From the NCBI GenBank assembly GCA_964453435.1, contig CAYVQZ010000085.1, positions 1 through 13,815 on the forward strand: a DNA stretch of 13,815 nt, read 5' to 3'. Below, one piece after another: positions 1 through 6,650 of this stretch (positions within the stretch are counted from its first letter, which is position 1; each line of letters begins with the position of its first letter). The notes below the pieces were generated by a model, which ran no database searches, was not told the DNA's origin, and saw only the letters and a program-made list of their open reading frames with translations. Made by a program: the position numbers and the translations under genes. Origin of the DNA: CAYVQZ01 sp964453435. GTDB lineage: Bacteria; Abyssobacteria; SURF-5.

Positions 1-125
1 CTACAAAGGAGGAATTCGTGCAATTGGTGTAATTCGTGGCGCCAATCCAGTCTTTAGGCTTTTCCCCGTGATACCCCGTGCGCCCCGTGGTCAAAAGTCT
101 TTTCATCCGCGTCCATCAGTGTGAA

Positions 126-149
126 CCTGTCCTGAGCATCGTCGAAGGA
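126..149. repeat. Dispersed intergenic repeat fragment (CCTGAGC...GTCGAAGGA type)
   Basis: The stretch contains CCTGTCCTGAGC followed by GTCGAAGGA. From memory, variants of this motif (CCTGAGC, a few bases, GTCGAAGGA) recur between genes in many environmental bacterial genomes. The ends TCCT and AGGA are complementary, so it can fold weakly. It lies in a non-coding stretch (1-325) together with other recurring fragments. Copy number elsewhere in this genome cannot be seen from one window. Confidence 0.45.
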
Positions 150-206
150 TCCGCGGTTCCCGGTTTTCCTTTGTGGCCTTGGCGCCTTCGTGGTTAGGAA
201 GATGAG

Positions 207-237
207 TTTCTGGATTCCTCGCTGCGCAGGAATGACG
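207..237. repeat. Palindromic intergenic repeat (GGATTCCT...AGGAATGAC type)
   Basis: ATTCCT at 214-219 and AGGAAT at 228-233 form a perfect 6-bp inverted repeat around an 8-nt loop, inside the context TTTCTGGATTCCT...AGGAATGACG. From memory this matches a very common class of short extragenic palindromes (TGGATTCC...GGAATGAC) found in many bacterial chromosomes. Upstream, 150-200 holds further low-complexity phrases (CTTTGTGGCC, CCTTCGTGGTTAGG) that also look like repeat debris rather than gene sequence. Confidence 0.45.
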
Positions 238-325
238 GAAGGGGGAACGGTCGAGGCCGCGCGAAGGATGAAAAGCGATTGGATTTTTGAGCCGCCGGAA
301 GGCGAATGTCGCGCCGGAACTTTCA

Positions 326-354
326 TTGACACATTGGGCGAATTCTGTTAACAT
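326..354 (+). promoter_or_regulatory. Sigma-70-type promoter of the glycyl radical enzyme gene
   Basis: A perfect -35 box TTGACA (326-331) and a -10 box TAACAT (349-354, four of six consensus bases) are separated by 17 bp. Transcription would begin near 361 and give a leader of about 100 nt before the ATG at 461. The promoter lies inside the longest possible open frame (287 on), which supports the downstream start. No operator could be recognised with confidence. Confidence 0.6.
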
Positions 355-448
355 TTTAGTGAAACGAGGCTTTTTCATTTTGAATGCGAATGAATTTCAC
401 CTGAGAAAAATCGCACCCTTTGATTTCGAAGAACAGCATTATTCGATC

Positions 449-454
449 AGGGAG
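449..454 (+). promoter_or_regulatory. Ribosome binding site that fixes the glycyl radical enzyme start
   Basis: The purine-rich GGGAG run (AGGGAG at 449-454) sits 6 nt before the ATG at 461. Together with the promoter at 326-354 it supports initiation at 461 rather than at the upstream in-frame start codon at 287. Confidence 0.6.
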
Positions 455-460
455 TTGGCA

Positions 461-2899
461 ATGGCCGTAGACACGAGCGAAATCCTGAAAACGGAAGCGC
501 GCGCGCGACTTCACTCGCTGCGCGAGACCATGCTGAAAACGCCGAATTCGGTTTGCATCCAGAAAGCGCGTCTCATAACGGAGTATATGAAGAGCCGCGA
601 GGCGCAGGTGGGCCCGATGATTTTGCGGCGCGCGAACGCGCTCGCCCATATTCTCAACAACATCGAGGTCATCATTCACCCGGACGAACTGGTGGTCGGC
701 TCTCCCGCGAAGAGGAGGATCGCGGCGATGCTGCATCCCGATTTGTCGGGTTTGTTGCTCTGGCCCGAGATTCATGATATTCGCACGCGCCGAACGAACC
801 CGCTCCGGATAACCGACGAGGAAATCAACCTGCTGGAGGAAGAGATATTTCCGTTCTGGGCCGACAGGAGCATTGCGGCCTACGCGGGCAAATTCTGCTG
901 TCCCGAGCAGCCGATGGAGATGCTGATGCAAATCGGCTATTACATTCTGACCCAGTTCGCCGGGATATCGCACATCACTCCGAACTATGAGAAAGTGCTC
1001 CGGCAGGGTTTTCTCGGCATAGTCGAGGAGGCCGAAACCCGGATAGAGAGGCTTGAGGAAATCGAGAATTCGGGCGGAATGACGCCGGAACTCCTGCAAC
1101 AGCAACATTTCTATGAGGCCGTTCGAATCGCGTGCCGGGCGGCGGTCCGATGCGCGGAGCGTTATCGGGACAGGGCGCTCGAACTGGCAGGGGAGGTAGG
1201 CGACCCCCGGCGCAGAGAGGAGCTGGAGGAGATTGCGAGTGTGCTCGAGCGCGTGCCGGCGCATCCGGCCCGCAGCTTCCGCGAGGCCGTCCAATCGGTC
1301 TGGCTCGCCCATATGATAGTGCACCAGGAGAACTTCCAGCACGGCATCTCGTTTGGCAGGCTCGACCAAATTCTTTACCCGTATTATGTTTCGGATATCG
1401 GGGCCGGCAGGCTGGACTACGGCGACGCGGTCGAGTTGTTGGGCTGCCTGATGGTCAAGTGCGCCGAAATTCTGCCGCTGTTCAATTCGGTCGGCACAAG
1501 TTTTTTCAGCGGCTTGTCGTCGGCGCAGGGAATAACGCTCGGGGGTACAGATAAAGAAGGCAACGACGCCACGAACGAGCTGAGCTATGCGTTTTTGGAT
1601 GCGTATGACACCGTTCGCCTGCGACAGCCGAATTTGCACGCGCGGGCGCACGCCGGAACGCCCGATGAATTCCTCTTGAAGATAAGCGATGTGGTGAAAC
1701 GGGGCGGCGGCATGCCCGCTCTGTTCGGCGATTCGGGCATCATACCCGGCCTCTCCTTGCAGGATGACAACGAAGAGGACGCATGGGACTATTCGATTGT
1801 CGGCTGCGTGGAGCCGAACGTGCAGGGGAAAACGTTTTCGGCCTGCGGGGCCGCGTTCGTGAATCTTGGTGTCGCGCTCGAAATGGCGCTCACGAACGGT
1901 CGAAGCCGGTTCAACGACTCGCCGATTGGTCCGCGAACGGGTGACCCGAGCAAGTTTGCGTCAATCGATGACGTTCTTGAGGCGTTCAAAGCCCAAATGT
2001 CGTTTCTTGTGCGAAATGCGGTCGCGGGCAATAACGCAATCGAGCTGGCGCACATGGATATCTATCCGACCCCGCTGCTCTCGGCTCTGGTGGATGGCTG
2101 CATGGAGAAGGGAAGGGACGTGACGGTCGGAGGCGCCAAATACAACTGCACCGGCATGCAAGGGGTCGGTTTGGCGGACGTTGCCGACTCGATTGCGGCC
2201 ATCGAAACTCTCGTTTTCAAGAAGAAGTCGCTCACAATGGAGGAACTGCTGACGGCGCTGAGCGACGACTTTGTCGGGCATGAGCGGTTACTGCAGCAGA
2301 TACGAAATCAAGCGCCCAAATTCGGAAACGACGACGACTACGCGGACTCGATCGCGCGAACGGTGGCGTCGGCGTACTGCGATGAAGTAATCAAATACCG
2401 GAATCCGCGCGGCGGGAATTATGCGCCGGGCTTTTGGACGATGACGACGCATAACGGTTTCGGCTCGTACCTGGGCGCGCTGCCGAACGGGCGGCGAGCC
2501 GGCGCCAGCCTGGCGGAGGGCATCACACCCTGCGCGGGAATGGACAAGACCGGTCCCACGGCCGCGATGAAATCGGTGTCGTCGCTGGAACTGCGCAAGG
2601 TAGGCAACGGGACAACCCTGAACCAGAAGTTTTCGCCGGGCGCGCTCGCCGGAGAAAAGGGGAGCCGGGACCTGGCTTCTCTCATTCGCACGTTCTTCAA
2701 TCTCGGTGGGATGCACGTCCAGTTCAACGTCGTCGACCGCGAGACATTGATAGACGCCAAAGAACACCCCGAGAGGTATCCCGGTCTGCTGGTGAGGATA
2801 TCGGGATATTCGGCGTATTTCGCGGACCTTACGCCGGAGATGCAGGACGAGCTGATCGCCCGGACCGAACAAAGTTTTGGCGGGAGCTGCTGCGCTTAG
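461..2899 (+). CDS. Glycyl radical enzyme, dehydratase/lyase (PFL-like) type
   Basis: The 812-residue product is a glycyl radical enzyme of the pyruvate formate-lyase superfamily and of normal length. An N-terminal PFL-like domain (roughly residues 20-650; GRLDQ motif near 300) precedes the C-terminal glycine radical domain. The radical site is Gly782 in ISGYSAYF, followed by QDELIART. The active-site loop reads GCVEP, with the thiyl cysteine at Cys449 and a glutamate two residues on (Glu451). Cys-x-Glu is known from the eliminating members: glycerol and propanediol dehydratases, choline TMA-lyase, isethionate lyase, hydroxyproline dehydratase and 4-hydroxyphenylacetate decarboxylase. PFL itself has Cys-Cys. 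The substrate cannot be named. Such enzymes need a radical-SAM activase, and none is encoded in this window. The enzyme should be cytosolic and rapidly inactivated by oxygen. The gene appears monocistronic: the next gene downstream is on the other strand. The C-terminus ends in two adjacent cysteines. Confidence 0.93.
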   Translation: MAVDTSEILKTEARARLHSLRETMLKTPNSVCIQKARLITEYMKSREAQVGPMILRRANALAHILNNIEVIIHPDELVVGSPAKRRIAAMLHPDLSGLLLWPEIHDIRTRRTNPLRITDEEINLLEEEIFPFWADRSIAAYAGKFCCPEQPMEMLMQIGYYILTQFAGISHITPNYEKVLRQGFLGIVEEAETRIERLEEIENSGGMTPELLQQQHFYEAVRIACRAAVRCAERYRDRALELAGEVGDPRRREELEEIASVLERVPAHPARSFREAVQSVWLAHMIVHQENFQHGISFGRLDQILYPYYVSDIGAGRLDYGDAVELLGCLMVKCAEILPLFNSVGTSFFSGLSSAQGITLGGTDKEGNDATNELSYAFLDAYDTVRLRQPNLHARAHAGTPDEFLLKISDVVKRGGGMPALFGDSGIIPGLSLQDDNEEDAWDYSIVGCVEPNVQGKTFSACGAAFVNLGVALEMALTNGRSRFNDSPIGPRTGDPSKFASIDDVLEAFKAQMSFLVRNAVAGNNAIELAHMDIYPTPLLSALVDGCMEKGRDVTVGGAKYNCTGMQGVGLADVADSIAAIETLVFKKKSLTMEELLTALSDDFVGHERLLQQIRNQAPKFGNDDDYADSIARTVASAYCDEVIKYRNPRGGNYAPGFWTMTTHNGFGSYLGALPNGRRAGASLAEGITPCAGMDKTGPTAAMKSVSSLELRKVGNGTTLNQKFSPGALAGEKGSRDLASLIRTFFNLGGMHVQFNVVDRETLIDAKEHPERYPGLLVRISGYSAYFADLTPEMQDELIARTEQSFGGSCCA

Positions 2900-3088
2900 C
2901 AGGGTTTATAGTCCCGACAGCGGAATCGGTGGCCAAGGGCAGAGCTTCGACACTTCTCGACGAATTTTCTTCGTTGCTGGCTGGAATTTGTACTACCACC
3001 GTTAATTTAAGAGTTCTTGTTGCGATTTCTTATAGTGCGTCCTCCATGATCGCCGCCAAAGGACTAACAAACGTATTTATGAATTGCT

Positions 3089-3738
3089 TTAAGACGACTC
3101 GCCGACGCCAAACCATTCTCCAAGCCTGATGCAAAGCCTCCGGAAGGCACTGTCGGTACAACGTTGCAACCCGACCCGCGAGGCAATCTCCGAATAAATT
3201 TTTGATGATCGAGGCTTCTTCGCTCTTCGCAAAACTTTTTCGACTGCTATCTTTGGCAATGCTGGCTTTTCTTCATTCCCAGCCCATAGGTTTTCTGCTT
3301 CGAGGAATGACCGCAGGTCTCCGAATTCGCTGCTCCATCCTAAACATTTGGCGACTTCCGGTGAATCGCTCCAGACCCATATTTCCAGTTCAGGCTTTAT
3401 CACAATGACTTCAGCCCGATTATTCCATCCCGCTTGGAATAATCGCTGCCTGACTTCGGCTTCAATGTCTGATACGTCTTTGTTTTCGCGACCGCAGCCT
3501 TCATAATCGAATAAAACGATAGCATATTCATATTTCTTAGAGTATGGTCGGAGGAAGTTGTGAGACTCTCGGCAACTTAGCCAGGGTCATTCTTACCCAC
3601 GAACGGAAATATATCGAGGCTTACATTTCGTATTCCTAACGCGGCTGGTCGGCTTAAAATGCCTCTAAGAGCATACTCCATATTCTTGTCAGAAACGAGG
3701 ATTATGAGGTCTTTCTTGGTAGTCTGAACTTCGCTCAT
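3089..3738 (-). pseudogene. Partner of AAA ATPase (TOPRIM/DUF4276-like), frameshifted
   Basis: This is the second gene of a pair. Its ATG (3738-3736) overlaps the stop of the ATPase as ATGA, a sign of translational coupling. The first frame gives 53 residues, including LVSDKNMEYALRGIL, and ends GKNDPG at a TAA (3579-3577). The next frame continues at once with CRESHNFLRPY, then AIVLFDYEGCGRE, VIKPELEIWVWSD and RRAKKPRSSKIY, to a stop at 3089. Five extra nucleotides (TAAGT on the coding strand, 3575-3579) break the frame. Removing them gives a continuous protein of about 214 residues with the expected DPGC junction. The acidic motifs (SDKNME, LFDYEG) recall TOPRIM/DUF4276-type proteins. From memory the sequence resembles small partners of AAA ATPases in bacterial defence loci, possibly MAD4 of the methylation-associated defence system. 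Whether the frameshift is a true mutation, a sequencing error or a recoding site cannot be decided here. Confidence 0.7.
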
Positions 3739-4976
3739 CCTAATATTCCGGAAGCGAAGAGGTCACCGAGGCTAACTTCCTTCTGCCAATCTTGAAGGCC
3801 CGGATGCTCTGATCCCGAAACGATATCGACCGCTCCTTGTTCATCTCTCGCGAAACAAAGAAGATGCTCTGTTTCCGAAATGGACAGAAAAATCGGCGAA
3901 TGAGTAGCCATCAGCACCTGTCCATCATAGACGGACGAAAGTGATTGGTAAACGGTCTGTATGGCTTTGGGATGTATCCCGTTTTCGGGTTCCTCAATCA
4001 GGTAAATGCCTTTCATCCCGGGAAGGTAGGCGAGAAGGGTCAGAGCGAGAAGTCGCAGTGCGCCATCCGATACAAGCCACGATGGCACTTCCAAATCATT
4101 CATATGTCTTAAGACAATATACTTATGCTTATCCTCCGGTCTCTCGATAATTTTTATACCAACTATGTCCGGCAAAGCTGTCTGGATATGGTGAATCCAA
4201 TTGTTGTATTGCGCCTCGTCTCTGCTTTTTAGATTCTCGATAACTAATGGGAGATTTGACCCATCGGGGCTGAACAGTCTCGAAACGCCGGGAGGACATG
4301 GCCAGCGCATCGCTTCGCTGTTGAGAGAAAGTGTCTGTACGCCTTCTTGCAGGATTTTCTTAAACCAAGTGGACACGGGAAATTTTTCTTCGTCTTCTGG
4401 AAGATTTGCCAGAGCAGATTTTTGTGGTCCCAGTTTGAAGGAGTGGTCCCATTTGCCAGTTTCAGAATAGAAGTTGTCGTTGCCACCGAACAACTTGTTT
4501 ACCAGTCTCTTTCTGCCTTTTTTTGAAGAATACAAGATGGTTTCTCGCGGAAAAACGGCTTCCGGAAACAGCCCGCGGTGTTTTGCAGCGTTCTCCGTAA
4601 ACTCAAGAAGCCACAGGGTCTCGTTTAAAATTCCGAGTTCTCCCGACTCTCCCTGCGTGCCAACAGCAATTTCATAGCGGCAATACTGGTAAGCCTTGTT
4701 CTCGAGCATGTCGGCCAAATCTTGGGGTATCCTTGTTTCAACCGCCAGCTCAAAATTGGTTCCCGTTCTTTGCCAAAACAAATCTCTGAAATTGGATGTG
4801 CGCTTCGAAACGGAATCCAGAAGCCCCGTTCTTAGCAAGTCACTCATGAATCGAATTACGTCCAAAAAAGTTGATTTTCCGCTGGCATTTGCCCCCACGA
4901 GAACGTGAAAGCCAGACAATTGCACCCTTATGTCTCGGAGACACTTGTAATTTAATGCCTCGATTTTTGTAAACAT
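3735..4976 (-). CDS. AAA family ATPase (AAA_21/RecF-OLD-like), putative defence ATPase
   Basis: The 413-residue protein opens with MFTKIEALNYKCLRDIRV, the usual first strand and helix of RecF/OLD-like ATPases. It has a Walker A motif GANASGKST (residues 28-36). A signature-like SDGALRLLAL lies before the Walker B strand IYLIEEPENGIHP (Glu328, Glu329). A switch histidine follows in ATHSP (His359). The architecture is a single SMC-like head split by a middle region, with no nuclease domain fused at the C-terminus. It is followed, with a 4-nt overlap, by the frameshifted small partner at 3089-3738. ATPase plus TOPRIM-like partner pairs occur in anti-phage systems such as PARIS, Gabija-like loci and MADS, so a defence role is the best inference. 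The gene is visibly more AT-rich than its neighbours, suggesting acquisition by transfer. No mobility gene is nearby. The ATG is preceded by only a weak GGAAG ribosome binding site. Confidence 0.88.
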   Translation of the reverse strand: MFTKIEALNYKCLRDIRVQLSGFHVLVGANASGKSTFLDVIRFMSDLLRTGLLDSVSKRTSNFRDLFWQRTGTNFELAVETRIPQDLADMLENKAYQYCRYEIAVGTQGESGELGILNETLWLLEFTENAAKHRGLFPEAVFPRETILYSSKKGRKRLVNKLFGGNDNFYSETGKWDHSFKLGPQKSALANLPEDEEKFPVSTWFKKILQEGVQTLSLNSEAMRWPCPPGVSRLFSPDGSNLPLVIENLKSRDEAQYNNWIHHIQTALPDIVGIKIIERPEDKHKYIVLRHMNDLEVPSWLVSDGALRLLALTLLAYLPGMKGIYLIEEPENGIHPKAIQTVYQSLSSVYDGQVLMATHSPIFLSISETEHLLCFARDEQGAVDIVSGSEHPGLQDWQKEVSLGDLFASGILG

Positions 4977-5076
4977 GGCCTACGCTTCCAACGTTATTGC
5001 TTTATTACAAGCGTATTAAGGAAAACCACGAGTAGGAGAACAAGAGAACGCTGGCTGAAATCCAGTCCACTAATCA

Positions 5077-5120
5077 ATTATATCACAAATGCGTCTCTGG
5101 CTTCCGCAGAGAATTCTCTG
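5077..5120 (-). promoter_or_regulatory. Possible promoter and 14-bp palindrome upstream of the ATPase gene
   Basis: Read on the minus strand, a perfect -10 hexamer TATAAT (5082-5077) lies about 100 nt upstream of the ATPase start. No good -35 box is seen at the right distance. Just upstream, 5107-5120 is a perfect 14-bp palindrome (CAGAGAATTCTCTG) that could be an activator or repressor site. The rest of the 4977-5238 gap shows no gene. Confidence 0.3.
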
Positions 5121-5238
5121 TCTACTGGACCAACGCTTGTTTGTAACAGTAGTAAATTATAGGGGAAATCAAACAGCCTGCCGGGGAAGTTCGCGGACAG
5201 AACAGCCAAGTTAAACGGCAAACACCCAGCCGCGCAAC

Positions 5239-5793
5239 CTAAATCCTTCTGGCGAGCTGGTTCCCTTCGCGAACGGCTTTCTTGTTGAGTTCGAGCAGCG
5301 ATTCGCGGCGTGTTCCCTTGAAGTGCTTTGTGAGCGCGCGCTCGAGCATACCCACGGGCACCGACTCGGCCCTTCCCACGTACGCTCCGAGAAGAACCAT
5401 GTTCGCCACCTGAAGGTCGCCGATTTCGACTGCGGCTTTTGAGGCGGGCACTTTGAACACTTCGATATCGTCGCGGTCGCTCGTGTCGGAGACTGCGGAC
5501 TCGTCGCAGAAGATGATTCCGCCGGGCTTGAGTCGCATCTCGAACGTGGTAAAGGACGCCGGGTCCATCACGACGGCGTGAGCGGGGTTGAAAATGAGCG
5601 GACTGGGAATGGAGTTATCGGAGAAGATGACGGTGCATTCGCTTTCTCCGCCGCGCATGGCGGCAGAATAATTCGGGAAATATGACACGTTGCCGTACAG
5701 TTCCATTCCGGCCTCGGCAAGTATCTTTCCGAGGGTAAGCACGCCCTTGCCGCCGAGACCGGACATTGTGACTTCGAAATACTTGTGGTCCAT
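5239..5793 (-). CDS. 2-oxoacid:ferredoxin oxidoreductase, gamma subunit
   Basis: The 184-residue protein is the gamma (POR/KOR catalytic gamma) subunit. It has a glycine-rich SGLGGKGV loop near residue 11 and the conserved stretch with FPNYSAAMRGGES around residues 39-51. It completes the enzyme encoded by the preceding three genes, which oxidises a 2-oxoacid with CoA to acyl-CoA and CO2 while reducing ferredoxin. The start at 5793 is chosen over the in-frame ATG at 5826. A clear AAGGAGA (5807-5801) lies at proper distance before 5793, the family usually starts just ahead of the glycine loop, and the longer form would overlap the beta-subunit gene. The gap to the beta gene is 25 nt. It is the last gene of the operon; no obvious terminator hairpin was seen after it. 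Confidence 0.9.
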   Translation of the reverse strand: MDHKYFEVTMSGLGGKGVLTLGKILAEAGMELYGNVSYFPNYSAAMRGGESECTVIFSDNSIPSPLIFNPAHAVVMDPASFTTFEMRLKPGGIIFCDESAVSDTSDRDDIEVFKVPASKAAVEIGDLQVANMVLLGAYVGRAESVPVGMLERALTKHFKGTRRESLLELNKKAVREGNQLARRI

Positions 5794-5800
5794 TCCTGGC

Positions 5801-5807
5801 TCTCCTT
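5801..5807 (-). promoter_or_regulatory. Ribosome binding site deciding the gamma-subunit start
   Basis: On the minus strand AAGGAGA lies 7 nt ahead of the ATG at 5793-5791. It sits inside the coding stretch of the longer alternative frame (ATG at 5826), whose own upstream region has no good Shine-Dalgarno match. Confidence 0.6.
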
Positions 5808-5818
5808 CGATATCCGCA

Positions 5819-6589
5819 TCAGTCATAGATGGAATCGATGTTCTTGAATTCGCCGAGCGGGAACTCCTCGATCATATGTTCCTGGATAAAGGCGACGGAG
5901 TCGACCGGAGACATTCCCCAGACGGACGGGCAGGCCGAAATGAATTCGACAAAGCTGTAACCGGCGCCATCCATTTGTTTTTGGAACGCGGTTCTGAGTG
6001 TTTTCTTTGCTTTTTGAAAGTTGGCGGGGGTGTGAACGCTCACGCGGGCGGAGTAAGCGACCGCTTTCATGTAGGCGGCCAGTTCCGCTCCGTGGAAGGG
6101 AAAGCCGTCTTCCGGCTTGCGGCCTTCCTGCGTGGTCGTCGTTTTCATGCCGGTCAGGGTTGTCGGAGCGAGTTGTCCGCCGGTTTGACCGTATCCCGCG
6201 TTATTCAGGAAAATGGTTGTGAGGTTTTCGTTCCGAAGGACCGCGCTCAGGAAACAACCGAGTCCGATGGCTCCGAGGTCGCCGTCGCCCTGAAGGGTGA
6301 ACACGAGCGCGTCGGGATGAATGCGTTTGCACGCGGTGGCCATGGCCGGAGCACGCCCGTGCGGGCACGAGGCCCAATCGATGTTAATCGATATCGGCGC
6401 TCCCCCAAAGCTGCACCCGACGCCGGCGAAACCGATGGTCCTGCCTCCGAGGTTCATTTCTTCCAATACTTCGCAAATCACCCGCGTGATGATGCCATAG
6501 TGGCATCCGGGACAATACATGCTGGGGAAGCCGGTGCGGAGTTCGGGCTTCCCACAGACGAGCACCTTTTTTTCACGTGTCGTACTCAT
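5819..6589 (-). CDS. 2-oxoacid:ferredoxin oxidoreductase, beta subunit (TPP-binding)
   Basis: The 256-residue protein is the thiamine pyrophosphate-binding beta subunit. It shows CPGC at residues 26-29, a conserved Cys59 in GVGCS, and DWASCPHGRAP around 71-81. The TPP/Mg motif is GDGD at 101-104 with the Asn pair at 129-130, followed by GYGQTGGQ. The CPGCH start, short length and C-terminal MSPVDSV segment fit the 2-oxoglutarate or branched-chain 2-oxoacid class (KorB/VorA type) rather than single-chain pyruvate enzymes. It pairs with the alpha subunit encoded 61 nt upstream. The Shine-Dalgarno for the ATG at 6589 is weak: AAGGAG lies 14 nt away and AGG is nearer. Substrate choice between 2-oxoglutarate, 2-oxoisovalerate and related acids cannot be settled by eye. 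Confidence 0.92.
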   Translation of the reverse strand: MSTTREKKVLVCGKPELRTGFPSMYCPGCHYGIITRVICEVLEEMNLGGRTIGFAGVGCSFGGAPISINIDWASCPHGRAPAMATACKRIHPDALVFTLQGDGDLGAIGLGCFLSAVLRNENLTTIFLNNAGYGQTGGQLAPTTLTGMKTTTTQEGRKPEDGFPFHGAELAAYMKAVAYSARVSVHTPANFQKAKKTLRTAFQKQMDGAGYSFVEFISACPSVWGMSPVDSVAFIQEHMIEEFPLGEFKNIDSIYD

Positions 6590-6650
6590 AGCGCCTATCC
6601 GATCTCCTTGTCGTTCGTTCTCGAAGCATTTCTATCTGTTGGAGGTTTCC

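Noticed and set aside
356..1651. 431-codon open frame on the minus strand within the glycyl radical enzyme gene
   Set aside because: It is antisense to a well-supported gene in GC-rich DNA, where such shadow frames are common. Its translation is rich in Arg and His and has no recognisable domain.
2929..3129. 66-codon plus-strand frame just after the glycyl radical enzyme
   Set aside because: No Shine-Dalgarno, no recognisable motif, and it overlaps the end of the convergent ATPase-partner gene.
5007..5140. Separated inverted repeat ACAAGCGT/ACGCTTGT and TCCAGT/ACTGGA in the 4977-5238 gap
   Set aside because: The pairs have different centres and are short enough to arise by chance over this distance; they do not define element ends.
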